Part shown: one piece after another, positions 56,373-64,000 of the stretch
Layout of the letters: each line of letters begins with the position of its first letter
How positions within the stretch are numbered: the stretch's first letter is position 1
Source: an uncultured Christensenellaceae bacterium
GTDB taxonomy: Bacteria; Bacillota; Clostridia; Christensenellales; Borkfalkiaceae
NCBI GenBank assembly: GCA_910586985.1
Contig: CAJUKK010000012.1
Coordinates: 7,329 to 71,328, forward strand
Reading direction: 5' to 3'
DNA length: 64,000 bases
Notes under the pieces: generated by a model
Database searches by the model: none
What the model saw: only the letters and a program-made list of their open reading frames with translations
What the model was told of the DNA's origin: nothing
Position numbers and translations under genes: made by a program

Positions 56373-57716
56373 TCAATATCCGTATTTTTTTTGCATTGCC
56401 GCGAGCGAAACGAACGTTACGACCGTCGATAATACCTCCGCAAAAACGACTGCTAGCCATACGCCTGTGATTTTCCAAAATATAGGAAGGATGAGCACCG
56501 CGCCGAGCTGAAAGACAAGCGCGCGCAAAAACGAGATTCCCGCAGAGACCAATCCGTTGTTGAGCGCGGTAAAGAACGCCGATCCGAATACGCTGAATCC
56601 CATGAGAAGATATGCAATCGAATAAAGCAACATTCCGTCCAGCGTGAGGTCGAACACCTCGCGGTTATCGCGAACGAAAATCGCAGTAAGCGGACGACTT
56701 AATGCCTCGGCAAGACCCGTTAAGACGATTCCGAACACGAGCATGATGATAAGACATTTTTTTCTGAGACTCTTTAATTCCTCGCGATTCTCCGCGCCGT
56801 AATGATAACCGAGCACAGGTGCAACGCCCATAGAAAATCCGAAAAAAATGCCCATAAAGATCATATTCACATACATGATCACGCCGTATGCAATCACCCC
56901 GCCGTCGCCCGCAAAGCGCAGCAGTTGCATATTGTAGAGCATTCCGATAATGGATGACGATATGTTCGTGAGTAACTCGGAAGAGCCGTTCGCACACGTC
57001 CTGAGCAGCGCCCTGAGTTCGAATCGCGGTCTTTTAAATTTTAACAGACTTGAATTTTTGCGTGCGAAATAAACAATCGGCAATATTCCGCCCACAACCT
57101 GACCGATACACGTTGCCGTCGCCGCACCTGCAAGTCCCCACTTGAACGCCGCGATAAAGACTGCATCTAATATCCCGTTAACGACTCCCGCCGTAACGGT
57201 AATGAGGAATCCGAGCGTCGGCTTTTCCGCCGTAATCATAAAACTCTGGAAAGAGTATTGCAACATCAGAAACGGCAACGAACACATGCAAATCCTGCCG
57301 TAAAGAATACTGTTTTCCACCGTCTCGCGCGAGGCGTTTTTGCCGAGCAGCTCCGCAACGGGACGCATTACGGCTAATCCGACGAGGGCAAACACCACTC
57401 CGAACACAATGATTGCAATCACGAAAAACGACAAATACCGTTTCGCACGATCCTCATCGCCCTCGCCGAGCGTCTTGGAAATGAGCGCGCTGCCACCCGA
57501 GCCGAACATCAACCCCACCGCACCCAGAATGATAATAAAAGGCATGATGAGATTAAGCCCTGCAAACGCGTTATCCCCCACGACGTTAGACACGAATACG
57601 CCGTCTACGATTGTATAGACGGAAGTAAACACTGTCATAACGATCGACGGCAAAGTAAAGCGCAATAATTTTTTAAAGTTGAAATGTTCCGAAAGCTGAA
57701 TATGTTGCATAACCAT
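56373..57716 (-). CDS. MATE-family multidrug/cation efflux pump (MepA-like)
   Basis: 447 residues, twelve helices, typical for MATE proteins: 'VYTIVDGVFVSNVVGDNAFAGLNL' near 35, 'GSGGSALISKTLGEGDEDRA' near 75, and the second-half repeat 'FGFSMGVAPVLGYHYGAENREEL'. MepA-type pumps use ion gradients to export cationic compounds. The start may be the ATG at 57716 or, two codons on, at 57710. A structured leader with an intrinsic terminator lies directly upstream (57721-57826). Confidence 0.9.
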   Translation of the reverse strand: MVMQHIQLSEHFNFKKLLRFTLPSIVMTVFTSVYTIVDGVFVSNVVGDNAFAGLNLIMPFIIILGAVGLMFGSGGSALISKTLGEGDEDRAKRYLSFFVIAIIVFGVVFALVGLAVMRPVAELLGKNASRETVENSILYGRICMCSLPFLMLQYSFQSFMITAEKPTLGFLITVTAGVVNGILDAVFIAAFKWGLAGAATATCIGQVVGGILPIVYFARKNSSLLKFKRPRFELRALLRTCANGSSELLTNISSSIIGMLYNMQLLRFAGDGGVIAYGVIMYVNMIFMGIFFGFSMGVAPVLGYHYGAENREELKSLRKKCLIIMLVFGIVLTGLAEALSRPLTAIFVRDNREVFDLTLDGMLLYSIAYLLMGFSVFGSAFFTALNNGLVSAGISFLRALVFQLGAVLILPIFWKITGVWLAVVFAEVLSTVVTFVSLAAMQKKYGY

Positions 57717-57720
57717 CCCA

Positions 57721-57826
57721 AAATAAAAAAACGTTCGGTTTCAAAAAAAACCGAGCGCCCTCGACATCTTCTCCGACGATCCCGACCGCGGTCGAGCGTC
57801 CTCCGATGAACCTATTAAATTGACCA
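57721..57826 (-). ncRNA. structured leader with terminator before MATE gene, candidate guanidine-IV (mepA) riboswitch
   Basis: The leader of about 105 bases ends in a stem TCGGTTT / AAACCGA followed by CGTTTTTTTATTTT (57721-57757), just before the start codon. Upstream are GGTTCATCGGAGGACG and a second CGTCGGAGAAG, with nested pairs CTCGAC/GTCGAG and CGAC/GTCG. Guanidine-IV riboswitches are known before MepA-type genes in Clostridia. The position fits, but I could not match the consensus from memory with certainty. Confidence 0.45.
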
Positions 57827-57832
57827 TGAGCA

Positions 57833-57860
57833 AGTATAGCAAAAACGCATCGACTTGTCA
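57833..57860 (-). promoter_or_regulatory. promoter of MATE leader and gene
   Basis: TTGACA, 16-base spacer, TATACT on the minus strand. Confidence 0.8.
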
Positions 57861-57874
57861 ATGATTAAAAATGA

Positions 57875-58123
57875 TTATCTTAAAATTTTTTCGATACGCT
57901 TTATGCGGTTCATCGGCACGGGTGCGCACTGATTGGAAACGTTTTCTTCCACCTTTAAAACAACGCCCTCGCGCAATTTTCCGCCAACGGGAACGAGCAC
58001 GCGATCGCCGATCGAAACTTTTTCCTCTGCAAGATACCACCATGGCGCGCCGTCCGTCTCAACCTTGGCAAATGTATAATAACCGTTGTCCGATATCACG
58101 CCTCCGCTTAATGAATGAATCAT
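57875..58123 (-). CDS. small PriA N-terminal-like domain protein
   Basis: 82 residues from the ATG at 58123, chosen for the AAGGAG site seven bases upstream; the open frame extends to 58351 but without signals. 'YYTFAKVETDGAPWWYLAEEKVSIGDRVLVPVGGKLREGVVLKVEE' resembles the N-terminal DNA 3'-end-binding domain of PriA and residues 1-75 of the phosphatase at 1698-2513. No helicase domain is present. Function unknown. Confidence 0.65.
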   Translation of the reverse strand: MIHSLSGGVISDNGYYTFAKVETDGAPWWYLAEEKVSIGDRVLVPVGGKLREGVVLKVEENVSNQCAPVPMNRIKRIEKILR

Positions 58124-58586
58124 AAAAACTCCTTGATGTTTACGTATTTTGTTGCTTTCGGCACTTGTCGCGCCCTCAGACGCGAGAGAGTTTGCGCATT
58201 CACGAGCCGCGCGTGAACTTGAATCGCCGATCGAAGTGCAAAGAAATGCCGTGATTTCTAATATCGTAAATTTTCTTAACAGCGAAATGAACTCACCTTG
58301 ATATTTTCGGCTTAAGCGGCTTTCCCGTTCGAAAAAAGCGGAAATTTTCAAATGTCATTTTCAGCGTTAACGTGAGAATGTATTTCTTATGACATTCTAA
58401 AATCCATGCGCAAGGGGAACCACGCTTTTTCGCTGCGCGCCCCGATTTGTTACCCCCCCTTTGACTTGTCGTCTTTCAGGGCGATCAAGAACGTGCGGCT
58501 AAGAACTGTTTAGAACAAATAAGCAACTACGCTCGATAAATTTGTTTTTGTCCTTTAAAAACAAATTTATCGAAACCCTTAAACTT
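58124..58586. other. 463-base stretch without a supported gene
   Basis: No reading frame here has both a start signal and plausible composition. Part is open on the minus strand in frame with 57875-58123. It holds C- and G-runs at about 58450-58460, GC-rich inverted pieces at 58415-58445, and the long stem at 58533-58573. It may be a decayed gene or host an RNA; nothing definite was recognised. Confidence 0.5.
58533..58573. repeat. perfect 17-base inverted repeat downstream of cardiolipin synthase gene
   Basis: Arms TCGATAAATTTGTTTTT and its complement around a 7-base loop. No T-run follows on either strand, so it is a stable 3' stem or factor site more than a classical terminator. Confidence 0.6.
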
Positions 58587-60167
58587 TTAAAATAGCGGAG
58601 CGAACACCTTGGCGACTTCGCAAATCGCACGCCAGAAAATATTTTTCCTCGCACTTTCCGCCGTCTGCAATTTGGATACGGCAAACGTTTCGTCAAAGTC
58701 CGATTTCAACTCTCCGACCGCCTTCGTCCCGTACATGAATACCGCATTTTCAAAGTGGTGCAAAAGCGAGCGGTAATCGAGATTGATCGTCCCGACGATT
58801 GCAACTTCATCGTCCGCTAAAAAATTTTTCGCATGGATAAAACCAGGGGTATATTCGTAAATTTTTACGCCCGCTTTGATCAGCGCGGGATAATTGGATC
58901 GGGTAAGGGCAAAGGGAATTTTCTTATCCGGAATATGAGGAACTATTATTCTGACGTCCACTCCCCTGAGCGCCGCAGAAACGATCGCCGAACGCATTCT
59001 GTAATCGATGATCAAATAGGGCGTCATAATATAAACGTATTTACTGGCGTGCGTCAGCACGTTGATATACGTCTCCTCGCCGATCTGACTCTTATAGAGC
59101 GGACGCGGGCCGTCGCCGTACGGACGAACGTATCCTTCGTCTTCAAACGCCTCATACGTGTCGCTAAGATAGGGCGCGAAGTCTTCCGTCTCCTTGGTGC
59201 GAAGATTGTACAAATGCAGAAACATGAGTATAAGTCCGCGGACGCCCTCTCCTTCAAGACGAACCGCCGTATCCTTCCACTGCCCGAACGGGTGCGTTTC
59301 GTTGATATATTCGTCCGAAAGATTGATTCCGCCCGTATACCCGATTTTGCCGTCGATCACGGCAATTTTACGGTGGTCGCGGAAATTATGGACGTTGGTC
59401 ACAACGGGCACGAAGGGATTGAACTTTACGCACTTAATCCCCGCTTTCCTCAGCGATTTGTAATACCCTGCCCGAATTTTACCCATACAACCGATATCGT
59501 CGTACATAACGCGCACTTCCACGCCGTCCTTTACCTTGGCTTTAAGAACGTCGAGCGTCTCATACCACATTTTACCGCGCGCCAGAATAAAGTATTCGAG
59601 AAAAATATACCGCTCGGCATGCTTTAAATCATCTAAAAAGGACTGGAAAAACTTTTCGCCCGTAGGAAAATAACGCGTTTTCGTGCCCCGATAAAACATG
59701 GAAGTTCCGTCCTGTTTCTGGATCGAACCCACTACATCCGCCCAGTTTTCGAGCGCGGCATCCGTCTCTTCTTGCGTAACGGAGCTATCGATATAAGCGC
59801 GGGAATGCTCGACAAGTTGCAAATATTTTCTCCTTTGACGGCGAGAAGGACGGTTATGAGAAAATACGATGTAAATCGCCACGCCGAATACGTTGAGTCC
59901 GATCACGCACAAAAGCCACGGTATTTTTGTTTCGGGCAACATATCGCGGTTGACGATATTGAGTACGGTAATGATCAGGATCAACCACTCGATTACCTTT
60001 AAAATCCAACGCGCCCACGCGCCGGGCGTGGGAAAATAAAAATAAAACAATTCGGTAAGCAACCGAACCCCGCCGACGACAACCACGACGTCGATAAGAA
60101 AAAGTAAGATAATAGTCAGCGCAATGAAAAAAAAGCGGCTGAAAAATATTTTAAAATATTTCTTCAT
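58587..60167 (-). CDS. cls: cardiolipin synthase (phospholipase D superfamily)
   Basis: 526 residues. Two N-terminal membrane helices (about 10-35 and 55-75), a third near 85, then two PLD motifs: 'HRKIAVIDGKIGYTGG' (H-x-K-x4-D, near 270) and 'HAKNFLADDEVAIVGTINLD' (near 450). It joins two phosphatidylglycerol molecules to cardiolipin at the membrane. No SD site is evident before the ATG at 60167, which lies in an AT-rich stretch. Confidence 0.92.
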   Translation of the reverse strand: MKKYFKIFFSRFFFIALTIILLFLIDVVVVVGGVRLLTELFYFYFPTPGAWARWILKVIEWLILIITVLNIVNRDMLPETKIPWLLCVIGLNVFGVAIYIVFSHNRPSRRQRRKYLQLVEHSRAYIDSSVTQEETDAALENWADVVGSIQKQDGTSMFYRGTKTRYFPTGEKFFQSFLDDLKHAERYIFLEYFILARGKMWYETLDVLKAKVKDGVEVRVMYDDIGCMGKIRAGYYKSLRKAGIKCVKFNPFVPVVTNVHNFRDHRKIAVIDGKIGYTGGINLSDEYINETHPFGQWKDTAVRLEGEGVRGLILMFLHLYNLRTKETEDFAPYLSDTYEAFEDEGYVRPYGDGPRPLYKSQIGEETYINVLTHASKYVYIMTPYLIIDYRMRSAIVSAALRGVDVRIIVPHIPDKKIPFALTRSNYPALIKAGVKIYEYTPGFIHAKNFLADDEVAIVGTINLDYRSLLHHFENAVFMYGTKAVGELKSDFDETFAVSKLQTAESARKNIFWRAICEVAKVFAPLF

Positions 60168-60213
60168 AATTAAAATAATAATATTATATAAAAGCAGATA
60201 TCCGTATTCTTCG

Positions 60214-61290
60214 CTATAACGTCTTACGGCGGTAGTTCAAACAGCCGCAAGGCAAACTTTCAACAAAAAATTCCGTTTCCGGCAACGCATCCGGAAGCGC
60301 GCAGTGCAGCACGCGAAGCGACGGTAGACGATCAAACGCGTTTTTCGCAATATCCTGCCGCGCGATGCCGCAAAGGTCGATGATCTCCAAAGAATAAGCG
60401 CGATAAAACGCTGTCGTACCGACCTTCCCGCCCGTTATCTTAAGCGTTTTAAGCGATTGCGGAATCGCATATAAGCCGTTTTCGTCTGTACCAAACAGAA
60501 ATCCGAGTTCTTCCGCCCCGTCATCCGTCCCGCACAAAAAAGGTAAAGTCAGTTCCTCAATGTTTTTACAAACGGCAAACGCGTTTTCGTCGTAAAAATC
60601 CGTATCGGAAACGGTCAACGTCCTCGCGTAAGGACAACCCGCGATCAGCCTGACGCCGCCCGCCGTCTGTAAGTAAATCGCTCCGTCCCGAACAACATAT
60701 GGCGCATCAGCCGAAATATTTGCAAGCGAATCCGATTCGAGCGCAACCGAGGAAAATTTTGCTCCGCTGCGGATATGCAACGAAGTTGCTTTCGTCTCTT
60801 TAAGCAGCGTCTCAGGCAATGTACCGAGAAGTTCGACACGGTCTGCCGAGAATATACCGCACCGCTCCACTACAGTTCCCGTGAACCGAAAACAGTCGCC
60901 GTCGCAAAAGAGCGTGTTCCCGAACACGCGGTATATTGCAGCGCATTCGATGCGGTTTAACCTGTCCGTCCGCACCGATAACAATTCCGCAAGCGCCCCG
61001 CCGCTGAGCGTAACGTAAACCTCTTTAGCAAACGCATCCATCGCAATTTTGCCGCGCAATCCGTCCTTTTGAACAACAACGTTTTCTCCGTCCGTGCCGT
61101 CGAGCCACTTGTAAGCATTCAGATAATTTACCGCAGTCTCGCTGCCGTCCTCCCATATACAGCGGTAAATTTCCCCGAATCGCTCAGAAAATGTCTGAGG
61201 GAACGGAACGACAAGACTGAGTATACAACCAAGAAAAAAAGCCGCTGTAAATGCAAAAAAGAAAGCGCGGCGAAACCTCCCCGTCACCAT
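60214..61290 (-). CDS. membrane-anchored protein, possibly leucine-rich-repeat-like
   Basis: 358 residues. An N-terminal membrane helix ('AFFFAFTAAFFLGCILSLVV') puts the rest outside the cell. The last 200 residues show spaced 'LTLPFL', 'LKTLKITGG', 'LEIIDLCG', 'LRVLHC' segments that resemble BspA-type LRR_5 repeats, but the match is weak. The ATG overlaps the trmL stop (ATGGTGA) by 7 bases, which suggests translational coupling. Confidence 0.6.
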   Translation of the reverse strand: MVTGRFRRAFFFAFTAAFFLGCILSLVVPFPQTFSERFGEIYRCIWEDGSETAVNYLNAYKWLDGTDGENVVVQKDGLRGKIAMDAFAKEVYVTLSGGALAELLSVRTDRLNRIECAAIYRVFGNTLFCDGDCFRFTGTVVERCGIFSADRVELLGTLPETLLKETKATSLHIRSGAKFSSVALESDSLANISADAPYVVRDGAIYLQTAGGVRLIAGCPYARTLTVSDTDFYDENAFAVCKNIEELTLPFLCGTDDGAEELGFLFGTDENGLYAIPQSLKTLKITGGKVGTTAFYRAYSLEIIDLCGIARQDIAKNAFDRLPSLRVLHCALPDALPETEFFVESLPCGCLNYRRKTL

Positions 61291-61775
61291 TTGTGATCGT
61301 GCAATTCGCCCAACGAGCTAAGTCCCCGAAAGTCGTTTTGCCTGAGTCCTTCATATACGGCAACCGCCACTGAATTGGAAAGGTTGAGCGAACGGCTCTC
61401 CTCGATCATGGGAATGCGTACGCAATCGTTGGGATGGGCGAGGAGCAATTCTTCGGGCAATCCCTTCGTCTCTTTGCCAAAGACAAGAAAATCCCCCGCA
61501 CGAAACGCCGCCTGCGCGTAACAAACGCGCGCCTTCGTCGTAAAATAATAAAATTTTGCCGTGGGATTTTCGCGAATGAGTTCTTCAAACGAATCGTGAT
61601 AGACAACGTTTACAAGATGCCAATAGTCAAGTCCCGCGCGCTTTAAATACTTGTCGCTCACTTCGAATCCGAGCGGACGGACGAGATGCAAAGTGCAACC
61701 CGTCGCCGCGCAGGTACGCGCAATATTGCCTGCATTCTGCGGGATTTCCGGCTCGACAAGAACAATATGAAACAT
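61284..61775 (-). CDS. trmL: tRNA (cytidine/uridine-34 2'-O)-methyltransferase
   Basis: 163 residues from the ATG at 61775 with AGGGAAA upstream; the longer frame to 61835 is not needed. SPOUT fold: 'LVEPEIPQNAGNIARTCAATG' at the N terminus, 'LVFGKETKGLPEELL' and 'RIPMIEESRSLNLSNSVAVAVYE' forming the knotted AdoMet site. It methylates the wobble ribose of Leu tRNAs. Normal length for the family. Confidence 0.93.
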   Translation of the reverse strand: MFHIVLVEPEIPQNAGNIARTCAATGCTLHLVRPLGFEVSDKYLKRAGLDYWHLVNVVYHDSFEELIRENPTAKFYYFTTKARVCYAQAAFRAGDFLVFGKETKGLPEELLLAHPNDCVRIPMIEESRSLNLSNSVAVAVYEGLRQNDFRGLSSLGELHDHKW

Positions 61776-61880
61776 ATGATTTCCCTGCCTGTATGAATTG
61801 ACTATTATTTTACGCTTTTTTTTAGTAATTGGCAAGCCTTTTGCCGCAAAGAAAAATTTTAATCAAATAGCCTAAAACAG

Positions 61881-61909
61881 TTGACATTGATCAAGAAAAT
61901 ATCTATAAT
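61881..61909 (+). promoter_or_regulatory. promoter of candidate small RNA
   Basis: TTGACA, 17-base spacer, TATAAT on the plus strand, in the gap between trmL and the gene ending at 62050. No protein gene follows on this strand. Confidence 0.8.
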
Positions 61910-61915
61910 AGCGTT

Positions 61916-62010
61916 GTTGTTTTGTGCTGTTTGCACACACTGATCTTGCTTATACAAACCCATATTTTTTCTCATTTTAAAAAGTCGTGCCACCGAGCAC
62001 GGCTTTTTAA
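61916..62010 (+). ncRNA. candidate small RNA (about 95 bases)
   Basis: It begins about seven bases after the -10 box and ends at a stem AAAGTCGTGC / GCACGGCTTT with a 6-base loop and TTTTTAA. An inner hairpin GTGC-TGTTT-GCAC lies near the 5' end. No reading frame with an SD site is present. The family was not recognised; it is neither 6S, SRP nor tmRNA as far as I can tell. Confidence 0.6.
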
Positions 62011-62049
62011 GTGCAAAAAAATTTCCCGAAAAAATTCGGATGCTTTCTT

Positions 62050-62412
62050 TCAAGGCGATTGTATTTTTTTCCGCGCGATCTCTGCCGCGCGCCGTATCGC
62101 CTTGATCCAACCTTGCATGGGAAACACGTTTAAGCGGTACCGTCTGCCGCCTGCAATAATCGACAGACTGCGCGTAAGAACGGGAATTCCCACCTTTTCA
62201 ACCGCGTCGACTTCGGTTAAAGAAAGCTCGAACGAAATATATTCCCCCGTTCTTTTTATCTCCGCGCCGAAAAAAAATCTTCTGTCGGTAAGATAGGCGT
62301 CTCCCATTACCGAATGTCCGAAACCGCCCGTAAGACAATAATCCATCATGCCTTTTTTAATAAGCGTTTCGCTGTTTTTTATATGAAACCGCGCCTGTTT
62401 TCCTTTACTCAT
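62050..62412 (-). CDS. small GRAM/PH-like domain protein
   Basis: 120 residues from the ATG at 62412. The sequence 'GDAYLTDRRFFFGAEIKRTGEYISFELSLTEVDAVEKVG' has the beta-strand pattern of GRAM or bacterial PH domains (G-x-A-Y-L-T-x-R-R), and the C terminus is a basic helix. There is no SD site directly before the ATG; GGAGGAAG overlaps the stop of the gene upstream, 38 bases away, so the start is uncertain. It forms an operon with 62451-63605. Confidence 0.6.
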   Translation of the reverse strand: MSKGKQARFHIKNSETLIKKGMMDYCLTGGFGHSVMGDAYLTDRRFFFGAEIKRTGEYISFELSLTEVDAVEKVGIPVLTRSLSIIAGGRRYRLNVFPMQGWIKAIRRAAEIARKKIQSP

Positions 62413-62450
62413 ACGATAATGATTACGTATCGCCGCAAAACGGTCGAGCG

Positions 62451-63605
62451 TTACTTCCTCCGATCTCTGTTTCTTTTCACGGAACGACGCGGGCGAAGCG
62501 CGCTTGCCTGCATCGCGGACATGATCAACGACAACGTCGTTAAAGCCAGAACACAGATCGGCGGAGCAAACGATAAACTGCACCAATCTTTCCAATCTGA
62601 ACCGAATAAGGCATCCATGTACAGCTTGCCGCAACATATCGAAACCGCTAAGTGCGCAACGGCTAAAAATTCGGTAACTGCCATAGACTTTATGTGCACT
62701 TTATCCGCTTTCCCCAAAACTTCCGCAAGATATTTTACAAGCGTAACGCCAACCGAGATAATCAAAAAAAACTGTAATACCTGCCCAAAAAGCGCAACGG
62801 ACAGAGCCGTTTCGTATCCCGCCGTTAACGTCCCGTTTTCAACGCTCAGTCGTATTATTCCGATCATTCGGAAATATCCGCCCCCTCGCCCTGCATAATC
62901 CACCATACTCAACTTTGAATCGGTAATATCCTCGTCCATCACAGACGCGCCCGCAAGATGCAACACAACCCCGAGAAAGAGCGCGCACATAGACGGCAAA
63001 AAGATTGCGCCGAATTTATCTCCGAAGATCAAAACATCGACATCTTTTAATATACGGCAGACAAAGAAAGCGGACAGAGACACGCTCGAAAGCGCAACGC
63101 CAAGCAAGGTTGCGAAGTCATACGTAAAATAACCGGTTACCACGTGATTTGCGGATACGGCATACGCTGCGCGTTCCATATAGAGAGATAAAAAAGCAAC
63201 GCAACCTCCTAAATAAGAGGCAATGACGGCGAAAATAAAACATGCATAATCTTTACGTGATCGCCCCCGTGCTCGTTTAACGTAACGAATAACCGCCGCT
63301 ACAGAAAATATAACGATAAAAACGACCGTAAGAAACGCGACGATTGCGCCGTACAATACGCGATCGAAAGAAAAGGAAAGATCCTTCAAAGTTCCGAATA
63401 ATTTTGCGGGAGCAAGGTCGAGTTGGATATCCGCACCTCCCCCGTCCACCTCAACGCCGATGAGAAAGGTAAAAAATATGCAGATCAAAACCGCAATCGC
63501 CGCAAATACGTCGCTCAGTATATCAAAAAGCGATTTTTTTTGTTTTATATTCACAAATTCTGTAGATCCGGCATCCTCGAACTGCGCGCTATGACGTTTT
63601 GACAT
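62451..63605 (-). CDS. hypothetical multi-pass membrane protein
   Basis: 384 residues from the ATG at 63605, which has GGAGGGG upstream. About eight hydrophobic segments (for example near 28-50, 82-108, 125-145, 165-185, 203-222, 273-295, 310-330, 345-365), and the C-terminal tail is very basic ('RPRRSVKRNRDRRK'). No family recognised. It precedes the GRAM-like gene on the same strand. Confidence 0.7.
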   Translation of the reverse strand: MSKRHSAQFEDAGSTEFVNIKQKKSLFDILSDVFAAIAVLICIFFTFLIGVEVDGGGADIQLDLAPAKLFGTLKDLSFSFDRVLYGAIVAFLTVVFIVIFSVAAVIRYVKRARGRSRKDYACFIFAVIASYLGGCVAFLSLYMERAAYAVSANHVVTGYFTYDFATLLGVALSSVSLSAFFVCRILKDVDVLIFGDKFGAIFLPSMCALFLGVVLHLAGASVMDEDITDSKLSMVDYAGRGGGYFRMIGIIRLSVENGTLTAGYETALSVALFGQVLQFFLIISVGVTLVKYLAEVLGKADKVHIKSMAVTEFLAVAHLAVSICCGKLYMDALFGSDWKDWCSLSFAPPICVLALTTLSLIMSAMQASALRPRRSVKRNRDRRK

Positions 63606-63784
63606 GTCCCCTCCGACCTGTTTCAACTATTATAACATAAATTTTTAACACAAACAAGCAGGTTAACCGTTTTTTACATAAGAAACATTAACCCAGCGCG
63701 TTAAAAGCTTATGATTATCAAAAGTTTTCAAAGAAGAAAAAACTGTAAATTTTGCGATAATACAAATTTAATGAAAAATTCCGC

Positions 63785-63813
63785 TTGACAGAAGATTTCT
63801 TTTACGATATAAT
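63785..63813 (+). promoter_or_regulatory. promoter of tRNA-Gly
   Basis: TTGACA, 17-base spacer, TATAAT, about 45 bases before the tRNA. Confidence 0.88.
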
Positions 63814-63858
63814 ATCCATAGTTTTGTTCCTTAAAACATTTAAAAAAATTTCATGTTT

Positions 63859-63933
63859 GCAGGAATCGCCTAGCGGTATGGCGTCAGCTTCCCAAGCTGA
63901 TTCCGGCGGGTTCGACTCCCGTTTCCTGCTCCA
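63859..63933 (+). tRNA. tRNA-Gly (anticodon CCC)
   Basis: 75 bases with encoded CCA. Acceptor GCAGGAA / TTCCTGC, anticodon stem TCAGC/GCTGA around TTCCCAA (anticodon CCC), T arm GCGGG-TTCGACT-CCCGT. Confidence 0.97.
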
Positions 63934-63958
63934 TGCGCATCAGCGCAAAAATAATAAT

Positions 63959-63988
63959 CCACCCGCATAGCGGGTGGTATTTCATTTT
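63959..63988 (+). terminator. probable terminator of tRNA-Gly
   Basis: Stem CCACCCG / CGGGTGG, loop CATAG, then TATTTCATTTT; the T-run is interrupted. Confidence 0.6.
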
Positions 63989-64000
63989 CGGGCATAGCCC

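Overview
The window looks like part of the chromosome of an endospore-forming, anaerobic, low-complexity Firmicute of class Clostridia, possibly a Christensenellales-type gut lineage. That placement is an inference. It rests on a SpoIIR gene, AddAB instead of RecBCD, a PyrK/PyrDB dihydroorotate dehydrogenase, two manganese (yybP-ykoY) riboswitches, rubrerythrin, an L-cysteine desulfidase of the iron-sulfur type, and clear sigma-A promoters with Firmicute Shine-Dalgarno (SD) sites. No prophage structural genes, transposases or CRISPR arrays were seen.

Layout: 1-482 holds the 5' end of lon. 698-5832 is a minus-strand operon running galK-galM-GIY-YIG-nucleotidyltransferase-phosphatase-asparaginase. 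A polysaccharide deacetylase and a Ca-type P-ATPase converge at 6.5 kb. 9.2-11.8 kb is an island of four small XRE repressors and two two-gene cysteine-rich microprotein operons. 11.8-17.5 kb is the de novo pyrimidine operon pyrBCFKDE, preceded by a 17-codon leader peptide and an attenuator. 17.5-19.9 kb holds a phosphoesterase and a tandemly duplicated second island of XRE plus cysteine-rich cassettes. 19.9-23.3 kb encodes a sugar transferase, a polyferredoxin fused to a TlpA-like domain, and a membrane protein with a terminal CxxC. 23.4-25.5 kb is decaying (two broken genes). 25.6-29.3 kb has cysteine desulfidase, an HtrA-like lipoprotein and a membrane protein. 29.3-35.7 kb is addBA. 35.8-39.9 kb has a lipoprotein, spoIIR, mnmA, tRNA-Arg, and rubrerythrin coupled to two microproteins. 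40-47.4 kb is an array of FtsX-type permeases with one ATPase and a secreted protein. 47.7-57.7 kb is transport: ClC, a heterodimeric ABC exporter, CaCA and MntP (both behind Mn riboswitches), an acyltransferase and a MATE pump behind a structured leader. 57.9-63.9 kb has a PriA-like small protein, cardiolipin synthase, trmL, a probable small RNA, envelope proteins and tRNA-Gly.

The most unusual content is the set of XRE/cysteine-rich cassettes. Small XRE genes lie head-to-head with genes for 78-94 residue proteins carrying a Cys4-like pattern and a C-terminal helix. Each intergenic region has its own palindromic operator type placed over the strong effector promoter. One unit of about 660 bp was tandemly duplicated at a GAAAGG microhomology. 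The two effector copies stayed nearly identical while the repressor and operator became different.

Several genes (galK, the phosphoesterase, some XRE genes) have a -10 box exactly six bases before the ATG and no SD site, which suggests leaderless mRNAs.
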